Counted from the stretch's first letter, positions 1 through 8,135 are shown. The stretch is 48,767 nucleotides of DNA from Corynebacterium sp. (GCA_030527885.1 JAUMZY010000013.1:1-48767); one strand, 5' to 3'. A program made the numbers and translations. Notes: generated from the sequence alone by a model not told the origin.

Positions 1-244
1 AAGTACACAATCCTGTTTTTGGTAAGCAGGAATAGTTTTTCTCAAGCCGGATTGTTTTTCTAAAGCCGGCTGGTGCCCGGTTAGTTGTTGCCCCGTTGGC
101 TGTTGCCCGGTCGGCGCCGCTGATTCTGGTTGGCGGCGCGCAGACCATCCCCGTTCTATCTCTTGTTTTTCGCTTTTGTTTTACCCCGTTTTGTCCCATT
201 TTCCGCTCACTTTATAGTCCCCCACCCCATGTAAGGAACTCATC
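1..244. other. Leader region upstream of hpaD, no gene seen
   Basis: All three forward frames entering from the left edge close within about 60 bases, and I see no convincing reverse gene. The stretch has short imperfect direct repeats (AAGCCGG near 44 and 64, and GTTGCCC-type repeats at 85-112) and a T-rich run at 160-200. A Shine-Dalgarno sequence (AAGGA at 233-237) precedes hpaD. Whether the hpaD promoter lies here or hpaD is read through from an upstream gene cannot be decided. Confidence 0.5.
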
Positions 245-1321
245 ATGACTGACATCAAAGTACCAAATATCCTGCGCTGCGCCGCCATGGAAATTGTGGT
301 TACCGACCTGGCCAAATCCCGCGAGTTTTACGTAGACACGCTGGGCCTCGTGGTCACCGAGGAAGACACCAACACCATCTACCTACGCACCTACGAGGAA
401 TTCATTCACCACAACTTGATCCTGCGCAAAGGTGAGGTGCCGGCAGTCGCAGCATTCTCATTCCGGGTGCGCTCCCCAGAAGACCTGGACTTGGCGGAAC
501 AGTGGTACCAAGCCCGCGGCTGCACAACCATCCGTAAGAAAGACGGATTTGTCAAAGGCTGCGGCGATTCGGTGCGGGTACAAGACCCATTGGGCTTCCC
601 TTATGAATTCTTCTACGACACAGAGCACATGCAACGCATGTGCTGGGACTACCACAAGCAAATTCCTGGCGCTTTGGTGCGACTGGACCACTTCAACCAA
701 ATCACCCCAGACGTACCCACCGCCGTGAAATACATGGAAGACTTGGGATTCCGCACCACTGAGGATATCCGTGACGATGACGGAACCGTGTATGCCGCGT
801 GGATGCGTCGTAAGCCAACCGTGCACGACACGGCCATGACCGGCGGCGACGGCCCCCGCATGCACCACATTGCCTTCGCCACCCACGAAAAGCACAACAT
901 CATTGCTATTTGCGACAAGTTGGGTGCATTACGCCAATCCGACGCCATCGAGCGCGGCCCGGGCCGGCACGGCGTTTCCAACGCTTACTACCTGTATCTG
1001 CGGGATCCCGACGGGCACCGAGTGGAAATTTACACGCAGGATTACTACACCGGCGACCCCGATAACCCAGTGGTGACCTGGGATGTGCACGACAATCAGC
1101 GTCGTGACTGGTGGGGCACCCCAGTTGTGCCTTCATGGTATCGGGATGGCTCCCGAGTCCTAGACTTGGACGGCAACGTGGTGGACTTAGTGTCCCGCAC
1201 ACATGCCTCTGAGCTGGAACAAACCATCGGTGCGGACGGATTCTCCTATACACGCAAGGATGATAATGCAGAGATGCCGGAATGGAGACAAGGCGAATAC
1301 AAGCTCGGACACCAACTATAA
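245..1321 (+). CDS. hpaD: 3,4-dihydroxyphenylacetate 2,3-dioxygenase
   Basis: Extradiol ring-cleavage dioxygenase (358 aa) of the vicinal oxygen chelate fold, opening homoprotocatechuate to 5-carboxymethyl-2-hydroxymuconate semialdehyde in the cytoplasm. The metal triad is visible as H149 (in RLDHFNQ), H208 (in RMHHIAF) and E261 (in HRVEIYT). From memory the Brevibacterium fuscum enzyme uses H155, H214 and E267, a constant offset of six; its second-sphere H200 and Y257 fall on H194 and Y251 here, so the whole active site appears intact. There are two glyoxalase-like modules, N-terminal at about 12-125 and catalytic at about 146-265, plus a C-terminal tail. The start has AAGGA eight bases upstream. 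hpaH follows after 48 bases, so the two are likely co-transcribed. Family certain; substrate inferred from the hpaH-hpaI neighbours. Confidence 0.93.
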   Translation: MTDIKVPNILRCAAMEIVVTDLAKSREFYVDTLGLVVTEEDTNTIYLRTYEEFIHHNLILRKGEVPAVAAFSFRVRSPEDLDLAEQWYQARGCTTIRKKDGFVKGCGDSVRVQDPLGFPYEFFYDTEHMQRMCWDYHKQIPGALVRLDHFNQITPDVPTAVKYMEDLGFRTTEDIRDDDGTVYAAWMRRKPTVHDTAMTGGDGPRMHHIAFATHEKHNIIAICDKLGALRQSDAIERGPGRHGVSNAYYLYLRDPDGHRVEIYTQDYYTGDPDNPVVTWDVHDNQRRDWWGTPVVPSWYRDGSRVLDLDGNVVDLVSRTHASELEQTIGADGFSYTRKDDNAEMPEWRQGEYKLGHQL

Positions 1322-1369
1322 CCAGTCCTGATCAGCCTTAACTAGCCCACGGCGGCTGGAGGAGACGCA

Positions 1370-2155
1370 ATGTTAAGCAAAGAACAACTCATCAGTATCG
1401 CCGATGAGCTGACCCAAGCGGAACGCAACCGCACCATGATCCCACTGCTGACCAGCCGGTTTGATGGCATGACCGTGGAGGATTCCTACGCGGTGCAAGC
1501 CGAATGGGTTCGCCGTGGGGTTGCAGCTGGCCGCCGCCTCGTGGGCCGAAAAATTGGATTAACGTCCAAAGTCATGCAAGAAGCCACCGGCATCACAGAA
1601 CCGGACTACGGCGCAATTTTCGCCGATCAAGTTTTCGAAAACGGGGCGGTGATTGACCATGGACAGTTTTCCAACGTTCGCATCGAAGTAGAGTTAGCCT
1701 TCGTGCTGAAGGATTCTTTGGCAGGACCCAACGTTTCAATTTTCGACGTCCTACGTGCCACGGAATACGTGATGCCGGCCTTAGAGATCCTATCCTCCCG
1801 CATCGAAATGCCCGGCCGGACCATCGTTGATACCATCGCCGACAACGCCGCATTGGGCGCAATGATTTACGGCGGCAATCCCGTTGCCTCGGATGGCATC
1901 GACCTCCGGTGGGTATCAGCACTGCTTTACCGTAATGAAAGTATCGAAGATACCGGTGTAGCTGCGGCAGTGTTGAACCATCCCGCCATGGGGGTTGCCT
2001 GGCTGGCCAACAAACTTCACGCACATGGCGATACGCTAGCGCCGGGGGAGATCATTTTGGCGGGGTCGTTTACCAAACCAATGTGGGTGTATCCCGGGGA
2101 TACCGTTCATGCCGATTATAGTGAGTTAGGGGCCATCACATGCCGTTTCCAGTAG
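1370..2155 (+). CDS. hpaH: 2-oxohept-4-ene-1,7-dioate hydratase
   Basis: Metal-dependent hydratase (261 aa) of the fumarylacetoacetase-like MhpD/HpaH group, adding water to the dienol product of the homoprotocatechuate pathway to give 4-hydroxy-2-oxoheptanedioate. Visible family blocks are GRKIGLTSK near residue 63, the acidic metal-binding block VRIEVELAFVL at about 103-113, PALEILSSR near 137, and DTIADNAALGAMIYGG near 153-168. Length matches the family (about 260-267 aa). The ATG has a strong GGAGGA ribosome binding site. The last 16 bases overlap hpaI in another frame, so the two are translationally coupled. The closely related 2-hydroxypentadienoate hydratases (MhpD) are the main alternative; the flanking hpaD and hpaI favour HpaH. 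Confidence 0.9.
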   Translation: MLSKEQLISIADELTQAERNRTMIPLLTSRFDGMTVEDSYAVQAEWVRRGVAAGRRLVGRKIGLTSKVMQEATGITEPDYGAIFADQVFENGAVIDHGQFSNVRIEVELAFVLKDSLAGPNVSIFDVLRATEYVMPALEILSSRIEMPGRTIVDTIADNAALGAMIYGGNPVASDGIDLRWVSALLYRNESIEDTGVAAAVLNHPAMGVAWLANKLHAHGDTLAPGEIILAGSFTKPMWVYPGDTVHADYSELGAITCRFQ

Positions 2156-2922
2156 AGTTGCCGCAAACATTTAAGGCACAACTTGCCGACGCTACCCGCC
2201 CCCAAATTGGCATGTGGATCAGTTCGGGTTCACCCGTGAATGCGGAAATCGTGGCATCCGCAGGTTTCGACTGGTTGCTTATCGACGGCGAACACTCACC
2301 GTATGGATTAGAAACCATTTGCGAACTTTTACGTGCCACAGATGCCTATCCAGCCAATCGGGTGGTGCGCCTACCTTATAACGACATGGTGCTCATCAAA
2401 CAGTACTTGGACTTAGGTGCCCAAAACCTCATGATCCCAATGGTCTCTGATGCGCACGAGGCAGAAGCAGCTGTGAGCGCGATGCAGTACCCGCCCCGGG
2501 GTGTGCGTGGGGTGGGGAGCGCTTTGGCGCGTTCCTCCCGGTGGAATGCTGTGCCGGATTACCTGCATAAAGCTGCGGATACCATCAGCTTGACGGTGCA
2601 GATTGAATCCGCGACGGCCGTAGAAAATGCCGCTGAGATTGCGGTGGTTGAAGGGGTGGATGCTGTGTTTGTGGGGCCTTCGGATTTAGCCGCCTCCATG
2701 GGGTACCTGGGGCAGCAAACTCATCCAGAGGTGGTGGAAGCTGTCGCACATACTTTCGCAGCAGTGCGGGCGGCTGGCAAACCCGTAGGGGTGAACGCTT
2801 TTGACCCGCAGCAGGCTCAACAGTATCTGGCAGATGGCGCATCTTTCATACTGGTGGGTGCTGATGTTCAAACATTAGCCACCACGGCACGAGCATTAGC
2901 TGATCGGTTTAACGGATCGTAG
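2140..2922 (+). CDS. hpaI: 4-hydroxy-2-oxoheptanedioate aldolase
   Basis: Class II pyruvate aldolase (260 aa) of the HpcH/HpaI family, cleaving 4-hydroxy-2-oxoheptanedioate to pyruvate and succinic semialdehyde. Catalytic and metal residues are visible as H52 (IDGEHSPYG), R77 (VVRLPYND), E156 (VQIESATA) and D182 (GPSDLAAS). From memory the E. coli enzyme has H45, R70, E149 and D175, a constant offset of seven. The ATG lies inside the end of hpaH, so translation is probably coupled. Codon choice changes along the gene: C-ending codons dominate the first third and G-rich codons the rest. No hpaE, hpaF or hpaG is seen nearby, so the pathway is only partly encoded here. Confidence 0.92.
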   Translation: MPFPVELPQTFKAQLADATRPQIGMWISSGSPVNAEIVASAGFDWLLIDGEHSPYGLETICELLRATDAYPANRVVRLPYNDMVLIKQYLDLGAQNLMIPMVSDAHEAEAAVSAMQYPPRGVRGVGSALARSSRWNAVPDYLHKAADTISLTVQIESATAVENAAEIAVVEGVDAVFVGPSDLAASMGYLGQQTHPEVVEAVAHTFAAVRAAGKPVGVNAFDPQQAQQYLADGASFILVGADVQTLATTARALADRFNGS

Positions 2923-2996
2923 GTTTTATAGCAGCGACATGCGTATGTGGTGTTTCCAGTACAATGCGAGGTTACAGCGAGTCAGAGGAGACAATG

Positions 2997-3232
2997 ATGG
3001 GTGCGGAACAAAAACCTACAGTGAAGACCGATGCCTATTTTCTGCCTATGATGTCATGCTGGATTCCGTGCGTTACCTCAAGGTTGCTTATTTTCATCGG
3101 GGCATGGCTGCCACGACTAAGGCTGAAGAAACCTGGTGGGATGAAAAATTTTTGATTCTCGATAAGCTCCCAACAGAGTTATTAGACTCTGATCCAGAAG
3201 AATTATTGCAGGTCACGGTTAGTCACTGCTGA
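2997..3232 (+). pseudogene. Small unknown gene broken by a -1 frameshift
   Basis: A good ribosome binding site (AGAGGAG at 2984-2990) leads to ATG at 2997 and the start MGAEQKPTVKTDAYF. That frame then degenerates and stops at 3155. The overlapping frame reads on smoothly as SAYDVMLDSVRYLKVAYF and ends in LLDSDPEELLQVTVSHC with a stop at 3232. Adding one T to the T4 run at 3038-3041 joins the halves into one protein of about 78 residues. I do not recognise the family. Either a recently broken gene or a base-calling error. The product, if restored, would be a small cytoplasmic protein rich in acidic residues at the C-terminus. Confidence 0.45.
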
Positions 3233-3268
3233 ATTAGAAGCACTGGGCGGTTCTGCAGGAAATGAAGA

Positions 3269-3302
3269 AGAGGCGCTCAACCCATGATCGGGGAGCGCCT
3301 CT
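3269..3302. terminator. Perfect 10-bp hairpin after the hpa region
   Basis: AGAGGCGCTC at 3269-3278 is the exact reverse complement of GAGCGCCTCT at 3293-3302, with a 14-base loop. There is no T-tract on either side, so it is a terminator-like or RNA-stabilising hairpin rather than a textbook intrinsic terminator. It lies 37 bases after the broken small gene. Confidence 0.45.
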
Positions 3303-3434
3303 GAAGCGGGGATGGGGATACAGACATGAGATTATTGTAGAAAATGGCAACAAATGTGTGATCCCCATTTACAGCCTTAAGGCTAGCGCACTGTTAATAA
3401 TTGTCAAGCGGACATGTTAAAACTCATTGGCAAC

Positions 3435-3806
3435 TTAACCAGCGGTTTCTTGGTCAAAGCGCTCCCGGGCTTCCAGTACTTCTGATATGTGTTCTTCAGT
3501 CCAGGTAGTTAATGCCGCAAGTGGTTCGAATAATGTTTCGCCAAGTGGGGTTAGCTCGTATTCAACCCGTGGCGGTATTTCGGCAAAAGCGTGACGCGCT
3601 ACGAGTCCGTCCCGTTCCAATGCTCTTAATGTTTCTGTGAGTACTTTGCTGCTGATGCCTGTCACTGTGGTTTTGATATCGCTAAACCTGCGTGAGCCGT
3701 CATGTAAGGAGATCACGATCATTGCTGTCCACTTATTGGCGATTCGGGCCAATGAGGTACGTGATGGACAGGTTTCTTGCAGGACATCCCAAGATGTGTT
3801 GGACAT
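3435..3806 (-). CDS. HxlR-family winged-helix transcriptional regulator
   Basis: Regulator of 123 aa. The conserved N-terminal cysteine stands in ETCPSRTSLARIANKWT (about residues 11-27), followed by the winged helix with GSRRFSDIKTTVTGISSKVL and LRALERDGLVAR, then EYELTPLGETLFEPL. These are classic HxlR/MarR-like features, and members often sense electrophiles or oxidants through that cysteine. A GTG at 3809 is an alternative start; ATG at 3806 was chosen because an AAGGAAAGAG sequence lies suitably upstream. It is divergent from the SnoaL-like gene at 3909, and the shared intergenic region carries inverted repeats that could be its operator. Target inferred, not shown. Confidence 0.88.
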   Translation of the reverse strand: MSNTSWDVLQETCPSRTSLARIANKWTAMIVISLHDGSRRFSDIKTTVTGISSKVLTETLRALERDGLVARHAFAEIPPRVEYELTPLGETLFEPLAALTTWTEEHISEVLEARERFDQETAG

Positions 3807-3826
3807 CACTCATCTCTTTCCTTTTA

Positions 3827-3860
3827 GTTACTTTGAGGTAACAGGATACCAATGGTTACC
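3827..3860. promoter_or_regulatory. Inverted repeats between HxlR regulator and SnoaL-like gene
   Basis: Two overlapping inverted repeats sit in the divergent region: GTTAC (3827-3831) with GTAAC (3838-3842), and GGTAAC (3837-3842) with GTTACC (3855-3860). HxlR-type proteins bind dyad sites near their own genes, so this is the natural candidate operator. No binding evidence is available. Confidence 0.4.
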
Positions 3861-3908
3861 ATCGGCGCTGTACTGCCCATATCCGTTATTTCCATGGGAG
3901 GTTTCATC

Positions 3909-4307
3909 ATGAGTGATAAAACACCAATTGATATCGTCACCGCTTACTTTGCGGCTCTTGCTGAGGGGAGAGTAACTGATGCTCTTGCGCTATTTCATCC
4001 ACAAATTCAGTGGCATCAACCAGGTGACAATCGGTTTTCTGGTGTCCATATTGGTCCGGAAAATGTGGATGCCTTGCTGGGTGGAATGATGGAGGTGAGC
4101 CAGGGGTCGCTTGTTGTCGTACCGACCGGGCCACTGATGGGTAATGGCGACTTTGTGGCTGTGCCGGTGCGGTTCACCGGGCACCGGGATGGCGCCAGCC
4201 TAGACCAACCAGGCATGGATCTCATTACTGTTCAGAATGCTTACATCACTGCTGTACATTTGTTTTCTTCCGATGGCCCGGCAGAGGATGAGTTTTGGGG
4301 GAGTTAA
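3909..4307 (+). CDS. SnoaL-like / nuclear transport factor 2 fold protein
   Basis: Small protein of 132 aa with the SnoaL/ketosteroid isomerase-like pattern: an N-terminal helix (DIVTAYFAALAEGRV), then ALALFHPQIQWHQPG, then the curved sheet segments VAVPVRFTGH and DLITVQNAYITAVHLF. Such proteins act as small-molecule isomerases, hydratases or binding proteins; the substrate is not predictable. ATG 3909 has a perfect GGAGG six bases upstream, which favours it over an upstream in-frame start near 3852. It is divergent from the HxlR regulator, which probably controls it. Its stop codon overlaps the stop of the convergent MFS gene in the four bases TTAA (4304-4307). Confidence 0.75.
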   Translation: MSDKTPIDIVTAYFAALAEGRVTDALALFHPQIQWHQPGDNRFSGVHIGPENVDALLGGMMEVSQGSLVVVPTGPLMGNGDFVAVPVRFTGHRDGASLDQPGMDLITVQNAYITAVHLFSSDGPAEDEFWGS

Positions 4308-5491
4308 GTAGCAATTGGGTCTTTCCGCGATATTTTCTCCAGTAGCGTCAAACACCCGCACGCTACCAGCAATAGTGCTGCGAGCGTACAGAGGAGCGTC
4401 GAAAAGCTTAGGTGCAGTTGTGCGGTGAGCGGTCCTAGGCTGGCGCCGACGAATAACACTGCGCCATTGATGGCCATGCCGCCGGCGCGGTAGGGGGCTG
4501 ATGTTTCGCCGAAAAGGGTGATCATAGTGGGCACGACCAAAGCAATGCCTACGACAAACACCAAGCTAGATGCCGCAATTCCCCATAGTGTAGAGGCTAG
4601 CAATGCTTCTAGTGCCAAGCCGAGTGCGGCGATGAGGAAACTGATGCGGGCAACGTTGATGATGCCGAGCCGCCGGGTGAAAAAGCCAATTGTGAGGGCG
4701 ACAAACATGCCGGGGAGGCCGACGAGTCGCAGCCAAATCAATTGGGTGGGGGAGCTGCCGAGGGTGGTTAATTGGGTGCCGAGGGCGGTGTACATGGCGA
4801 CGAAGCTCAGCAGTACGGTGAGGTGCGCGAGGCAGAGTAATTGCACTCGGGGTTTCAGGAATAGTTGCCCCACGACTGCGAAACTTTGTGCGAGTCGATG
4901 TGCGGTGTCGGTGCGGGGGAGTTCTGCCATGTTGCGGGCGGGGAGGAGGAGCGCGCAGCACAGAGCAAGGATGGCGCTGCTGATGGCAAAGACTGCCCGC
5001 CAGGTGTCGAATGTGAGGTTGAGGGTGGCTGCGAATACTTGGCCGAAAATGCCGGCGACTAGAAATGCGGTGGACATGGCGCCGATTGCGAGGGGCCGGT
5101 GTCGGGGTGGGGTGGCTTCGGCGAGGTAGGCAAGCGCGATGGGGGCGAAGCTGGCGGCGGCGAATCCTTGGATGCCGCGGAGGGCCGCGAGGGTGCCTAG
5201 GTTGGGGGCTGCGCTGCAAAGTGCAGTGGTGGCGACGAGCAAGATCATGCCGATGAGCAGTACTTTTTTGCGGCCGTATCGGTCGGAGAGTGGGCCCCAC
5301 ACGAGGAAGCCGAGGGCGTAGCACAGGCTGAAGGCGATCGAGAGTGCGAAGGTGGCGTTGCCTTGGAGGTTGGTGCTGACTGGTGTGATGAGCGGGATGG
5401 CTAGGTAGAGCTGTGTGAGCACCATGAGGGCGGTGCCGATGAGGAGCACCACGGTGAGTGGGGTGGCGGGGTAGGTGGGGGACGTGGACAT
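4304..5491 (-). CDS. MFS transporter, drug:H+ antiporter type
   Basis: Inner-membrane transporter of 395 aa with about 12 hydrophobic helices. The loop 2-3 signature is GPLSDRYGRKK, and PPRHRPLAIGAMS follows helix 4-5. It resembles the Bcr/CflA and YnfM branch of the major facilitator superfamily that exports drugs or metabolites using the proton gradient. The start at 5491 (MSTSPTYPATPLTVV) is preferred: an earlier in-frame ATG would add a charged leader lying over the operator region. It is divergent from a TetR-family regulator, with two inverted repeats in between, so expression is probably repressed by that regulator. The substrate is unknown. Confidence 0.87.
   Translation of the reverse strand: MSTSPTYPATPLTVVLLIGTALMVLTQLYLAIPLITPVSTNLQGNATFALSIAFSLCYALGFLVWGPLSDRYGRKKVLLIGMILLVATTALCSAAPNLGTLAALRGIQGFAAASFAPIALAYLAEATPPRHRPLAIGAMSTAFLVAGIFGQVFAATLNLTFDTWRAVFAISSAILALCCALLLPARNMAELPRTDTAHRLAQSFAVVGQLFLKPRVQLLCLAHLTVLLSFVAMYTALGTQLTTLGSSPTQLIWLRLVGLPGMFVALTIGFFTRRLGIINVARISFLIAALGLALEALLASTLWGIAASSLVFVVGIALVVPTMITLFGETSAPYRAGGMAINGAVLFVGASLGPLTAQLHLSFSTLLCTLAALLLVACGCLTLLEKISRKDPIAT
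4396..4407 (+). repeat. Dispersed 12-mer GCGTCGAAAAGC, copy 1
   Basis: Exact copy on the plus strand, inside the minus-strand MFS gene, where the coding strand reads Ser-Phe-Ser-Thr-Leu. Confidence 0.85.
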
Positions 5492-5504
5492 GTAAAACCT
5501 CAAT

Positions 5505-5522
5505 TCCAACTTTTTGGTTGGA
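5505..5522. promoter_or_regulatory. Upstream half of the TetR/MFS operator pair
   Basis: TCCAAC (5505-5510) and GTTGGA (5517-5522) form an inverted repeat with a 6-base spacer, 13 bases upstream of the MFS start. It shares the TCCAAC core with the stronger palindrome at 5549-5570, suggesting two sites for one repressor. Confidence 0.55.
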
Positions 5523-5548
5523 GTTGAGTGTAGCACAGGCGAATCCAA

Positions 5549-5570
5549 TTTCCAACTATTTAGTTGGAAA
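5549..5570. promoter_or_regulatory. Palindromic operator of the divergent TetR regulator
   Basis: TTTCCAACT (5549-5557) and AGTTGGAAA (5562-5570) are a perfect 9-bp inverted repeat with a 4-base spacer. It is placed between the divergent MFS and TetR genes, as expected for a TetR-family autoregulatory operator. Binding is inferred from position and symmetry. Confidence 0.65.
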
Positions 5571-5693
5571 TGTGGTAAACCAATGATGAATCAACCACGC
5601 CGCCAACCACACAGCCACCCCCACCACCAACCGAACCACCCGGTAAACTGCAAGAAGCACCAACAACACAGACCACACCGTTTAAGGACACAC

Positions 5694-6287
5694 ATGGCTT
5701 GGGACACCGAAGGAACCAAAAAGAAAATTCTTGACGCCGCACTCATAGAATTCGCCAACCATGGGCCAGACGGCACCACCATCGCCAAAATCGCCACCAA
5801 AGCCGGCGTCAACAAAGAACGCATCTACAACTACTTCGGCGACAAACACCAACTCTTCACCCAAGTACTCCGAGTTGAACTAGCCAAAGTAGCCCAAGCC
5901 GTCCCCGTCACCTCCTTCGCGACCGAAGACATAGGCGAATGGGCCGGCAAAGTCTACGACTACCACTGCACCAGCCCCGAACTAAACCGCCTCATGCGCT
6001 GGGAAGGCCTCTACTTCGACGAACAAGTACCCGACGAAGAACTACGCCGCACCTACTACAGCCGCAAAACCCACGCCGTCGAACTCGGCCAGGAAGCCGG
6101 CATCCTCACCACCGACATCGACGCCGATCACATCGCCTTCCTTGTGCTAGCCATCGCCGGCTGGTGGTCCGCCGTCCCCCAAGTAGCCCGCATGTTCACC
6201 GGGCCCGACACCAAAGACGAACACGAACGCCGCCGCGCCGTCGTTATTCAAGCTGCTCGCCGCATAGCCGGCATGGATGCTGCATAG
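5694..6287 (+). CDS. TetR-family transcriptional repressor
   Basis: Regulator of 197 aa. The N-terminal TetR helix-turn-helix is clear at about residues 10-55 (ILDAALIEFANHG, then TTIAKIATKAGVNKERIYNYFGDK), followed by an all-helical ligand domain. ATG 5694 has AAGGA about five bases upstream; an in-frame reading from 5514 would translate through the operator and is unlikely. This leaves an unusually long leader of about 120 bases after the palindrome at 5549-5570. Coding-strand third positions are almost all C, unlike the flanking genes. Likely represses the divergent MFS exporter and itself; the inducer is unknown. Confidence 0.9.
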   Translation: MAWDTEGTKKKILDAALIEFANHGPDGTTIAKIATKAGVNKERIYNYFGDKHQLFTQVLRVELAKVAQAVPVTSFATEDIGEWAGKVYDYHCTSPELNRLMRWEGLYFDEQVPDEELRRTYYSRKTHAVELGQEAGILTTDIDADHIAFLVLAIAGWWSAVPQVARMFTGPDTKDEHERRRAVVIQAARRIAGMDAA

Positions 6288-6310
6288 AACCACGCCGCCT
6301 TATATGATTT

Positions 6311-7057
6311 TTGATCGTGGGCGATGTAGATACCTTAATTCGGAACCTGTACCAGATTTTTGACCTCACCGGAGTCGTACTCAACGGCATCATCGGCGGC
6401 ACCATTGCCAGACAGCGAAACTTCGACTTCGTCGGCTTCGTCTTCCTTGCGCTCTTCTCTGCGCTCGGCGGCGGCATGCTCCGCGACGCACTCATGCAAC
6501 GCGGCACAGTGGCCGCAATCATCGACCCCACCTACCTGCTCTTAGCCTGCTCCGGCGCACTCATCGCCCTCGTCACCGACCTCAAAGGTCGACACTGGGA
6601 ATACTTCAAAGTACACGGCGACGCCATTGTGCTCGGGGTGTGGTCCGTCACCGGCTGCGTCAAAGCCCTGCTTTTCAACATGCCATTAGTCTCCGCTGTC
6701 TTCATGGGCGTGCTCACCGCCGTGGGCGGCGGCATGATCCGCGACGTCGTCACCGGCCAAATTCCCAGCATCTTCGGCGGCGGCACTCTCTACGCCGTGC
6801 CTGCAACCATCAGTTCTATAGCCATGACGCTGTTTTACGTCGCCGACTACCGAGCCCTTGGAATGATGATCGCCCCACTGATCGGCGCCGGGTTGGCTAT
6901 CGTTGCCTACTGGAAAGGTTGGGTCCTCTTCCGTAGTAGTGAATGGGCGCCGGTGAACATGACCGCCGCCCAATTGCGTGAACTCATTAAACGTTCCGAG
7001 AAAAAAGGCTGGAAGAAAGGCCGAAAATCAAAAAAGAAAACCGAAGGGGAGTTTTAA
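6311..7057 (+). CDS. TRIC-type cation channel family membrane protein (UPF0126)
   Basis: Membrane protein of about 248 aa with the two-fold repeat of the UPF0126/TRIC family. Each half has three helices and a glycine-rich motif: SALGGGMLRDALMQRG near residue 55 and TAVGGGMIRDVVTGQIPSIF near residue 140. Bacterial members form trimeric K+-permeable channels in structural studies; the physiological role is unclear. The C-terminal tail is strongly basic (KKGWKKGRKSKKK). The start is uncertain: TTG 6311 or GTG 6317, neither with a clear ribosome binding site, so translation may be leaderless. It follows the TetR gene by 23 bases. Confidence 0.85.
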   Translation: MIVGDVDTLIRNLYQIFDLTGVVLNGIIGGTIARQRNFDFVGFVFLALFSALGGGMLRDALMQRGTVAAIIDPTYLLLACSGALIALVTDLKGRHWEYFKVHGDAIVLGVWSVTGCVKALLFNMPLVSAVFMGVLTAVGGGMIRDVVTGQIPSIFGGGTLYAVPATISSIAMTLFYVADYRALGMMIAPLIGAGLAIVAYWKGWVLFRSSEWAPVNMTAAQLRELIKRSEKKGWKKGRKSKKKTEGEF

Positions 7058-7085
7058 CCACACGAAGCCATCACGGATCGGTAAC

Positions 7086-7982
7086 ATGCGTACTATGACC
7101 GATGCGCTCAGCCCAATACTCGACCGGCACTTATCACAGTGGCCCGTCGACCACGTGGCTGCCGCCGTGATCGGCCCCGGCGCAACCAGCGCGACCGAAG
7201 CCGCCAACCCGACCGAAGCACCTACCACAGTCATAGCCTGCGCCGGGAATGGCGCACAAGTTTTCGAATTAGCATCAGTCACAAAGCTGCTGGCGGCTTA
7301 CGGCTTCATGGTGGCCCTCGAAGAGGGCGTTTTCGACTTAGACACGGTGATCTCACACAATGGCGCTACCGTACGTCATTTATTGTCTCACGCCGGGGGA
7401 GTGGGGTTCAAGAGCACCGACTCCATCAAGCCCATCGAACAGCGCAGAATCTATTCCTCTTATGGCTTCGAACTGTTGGCTGATGCCGTGGCGGCTGAAA
7501 GTGACATGTCGTTTGCTGAGTATCTCACCGAGGCGGTCTTTGTGCCGTTGGGGATGACCGCCACCGAATTATGGGGTTTGCCTGGACATGAGGCGCGCTC
7601 TACCGTGGATGATCTGAGTGCGTTTGTGCTTGAAGTTCTCACGCCGACGCTGATAGATCCCAGTACTGTGCACAGCATGTTTCAACTCCAGTACCCAGAT
7701 TTGAATGGCATTGTGCCTGGCTATGGCATGCAGAAGCCGTGTCCGTGGGGATTGGGCTTTGAGATCCGGGGGCGTAAGCAACCGCATTGGACGGGAACCA
7801 CCATGCCGGAAGATACTGTGGGGCATTTTGGTCAATCGGGTACGTTTGTGTGGCTGCATCCGGGAACTCAGCGGGCAATGATTGTTTTAACCAATCGTGA
7901 GTTTGGGGAGTGGGCGAAACCGGTGTGGCCTGCGCTCAATGATGATATTTGGGCTAATGTGTCGTTAACCACTACTGCCTAA
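7086..7982 (+). CDS. Serine hydrolase, beta-lactamase class C-like fold
   Basis: Protein of 298 aa without a signal peptide, so probably cytoplasmic. The SxxK motif is S64-V-T-K67 in FELASVTKLLAA. A second motif tyrosine is found in RIYSSYGFELLADAV, and the third motif region is HFGQSGTFVWLHP (H-x-G type). This matches the beta-lactamase/esterase family (PF00144) that includes esterases and peptidases. ATG 7086 was chosen; a further ATG at 7095 is possible, and the longer in-frame reading overlaps the TRIC gene. Codons change from C-rich to G/T-rich at about 7,380. Substrate unknown. Confidence 0.85.
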   Translation: MRTMTDALSPILDRHLSQWPVDHVAAAVIGPGATSATEAANPTEAPTTVIACAGNGAQVFELASVTKLLAAYGFMVALEEGVFDLDTVISHNGATVRHLLSHAGGVGFKSTDSIKPIEQRRIYSSYGFELLADAVAAESDMSFAEYLTEAVFVPLGMTATELWGLPGHEARSTVDDLSAFVLEVLTPTLIDPSTVHSMFQLQYPDLNGIVPGYGMQKPCPWGLGFEIRGRKQPHWTGTTMPEDTVGHFGQSGTFVWLHPGTQRAMIVLTNREFGEWAKPVWPALNDDIWANVSLTTTA

Positions 7983-7995
7983 ACCTTAAACTATA

Positions 7996-8037
7996 ACTTT
8001 AAAAATAGGGTTTAAAGTGCAACTTTAGAGTTGCCAC
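7996..8037. repeat. Two adjacent inverted repeats in the 7983-8167 gap
   Basis: ACTTTAAA (7996-8003) pairs with TTTAAAGT (8011-8018) across seven bases, and immediately beside it GCAACT (8019-8024) pairs with AGTTGC (8029-8034) across four. The second stem can be lengthened with one bulge. They may be a terminator or a regulator site; no T-tract follows. Confidence 0.45.
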
Positions 8038-8118
8038 TGGGGGTAAAGTTGTAGTTGAATCGTAAGTAAACCAAAGTGACGCATGTTTCCTTATGATACT
8101 AAGACAAGGCCGTTGGGG

Positions 8119-8135
8119 AAGACGATCCTCGTCTT
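8119..8135. repeat. Short 7-bp hairpin before gene at 8168
   Basis: AAGACGA (8119-8125) and TCGTCTT (8129-8135) are a perfect inverted repeat with a three-base loop, 33 bases before the start of the next gene. Possible leader hairpin or regulator site. Confidence 0.35.

Noticed and set aside
4566-5555. Minus-strand open frame of 329 codons over the MFS gene
   Set aside because: It reads as Arg/His/Pro-rich low-complexity sequence, a frame shadow of the C-rich codons of the transporter.
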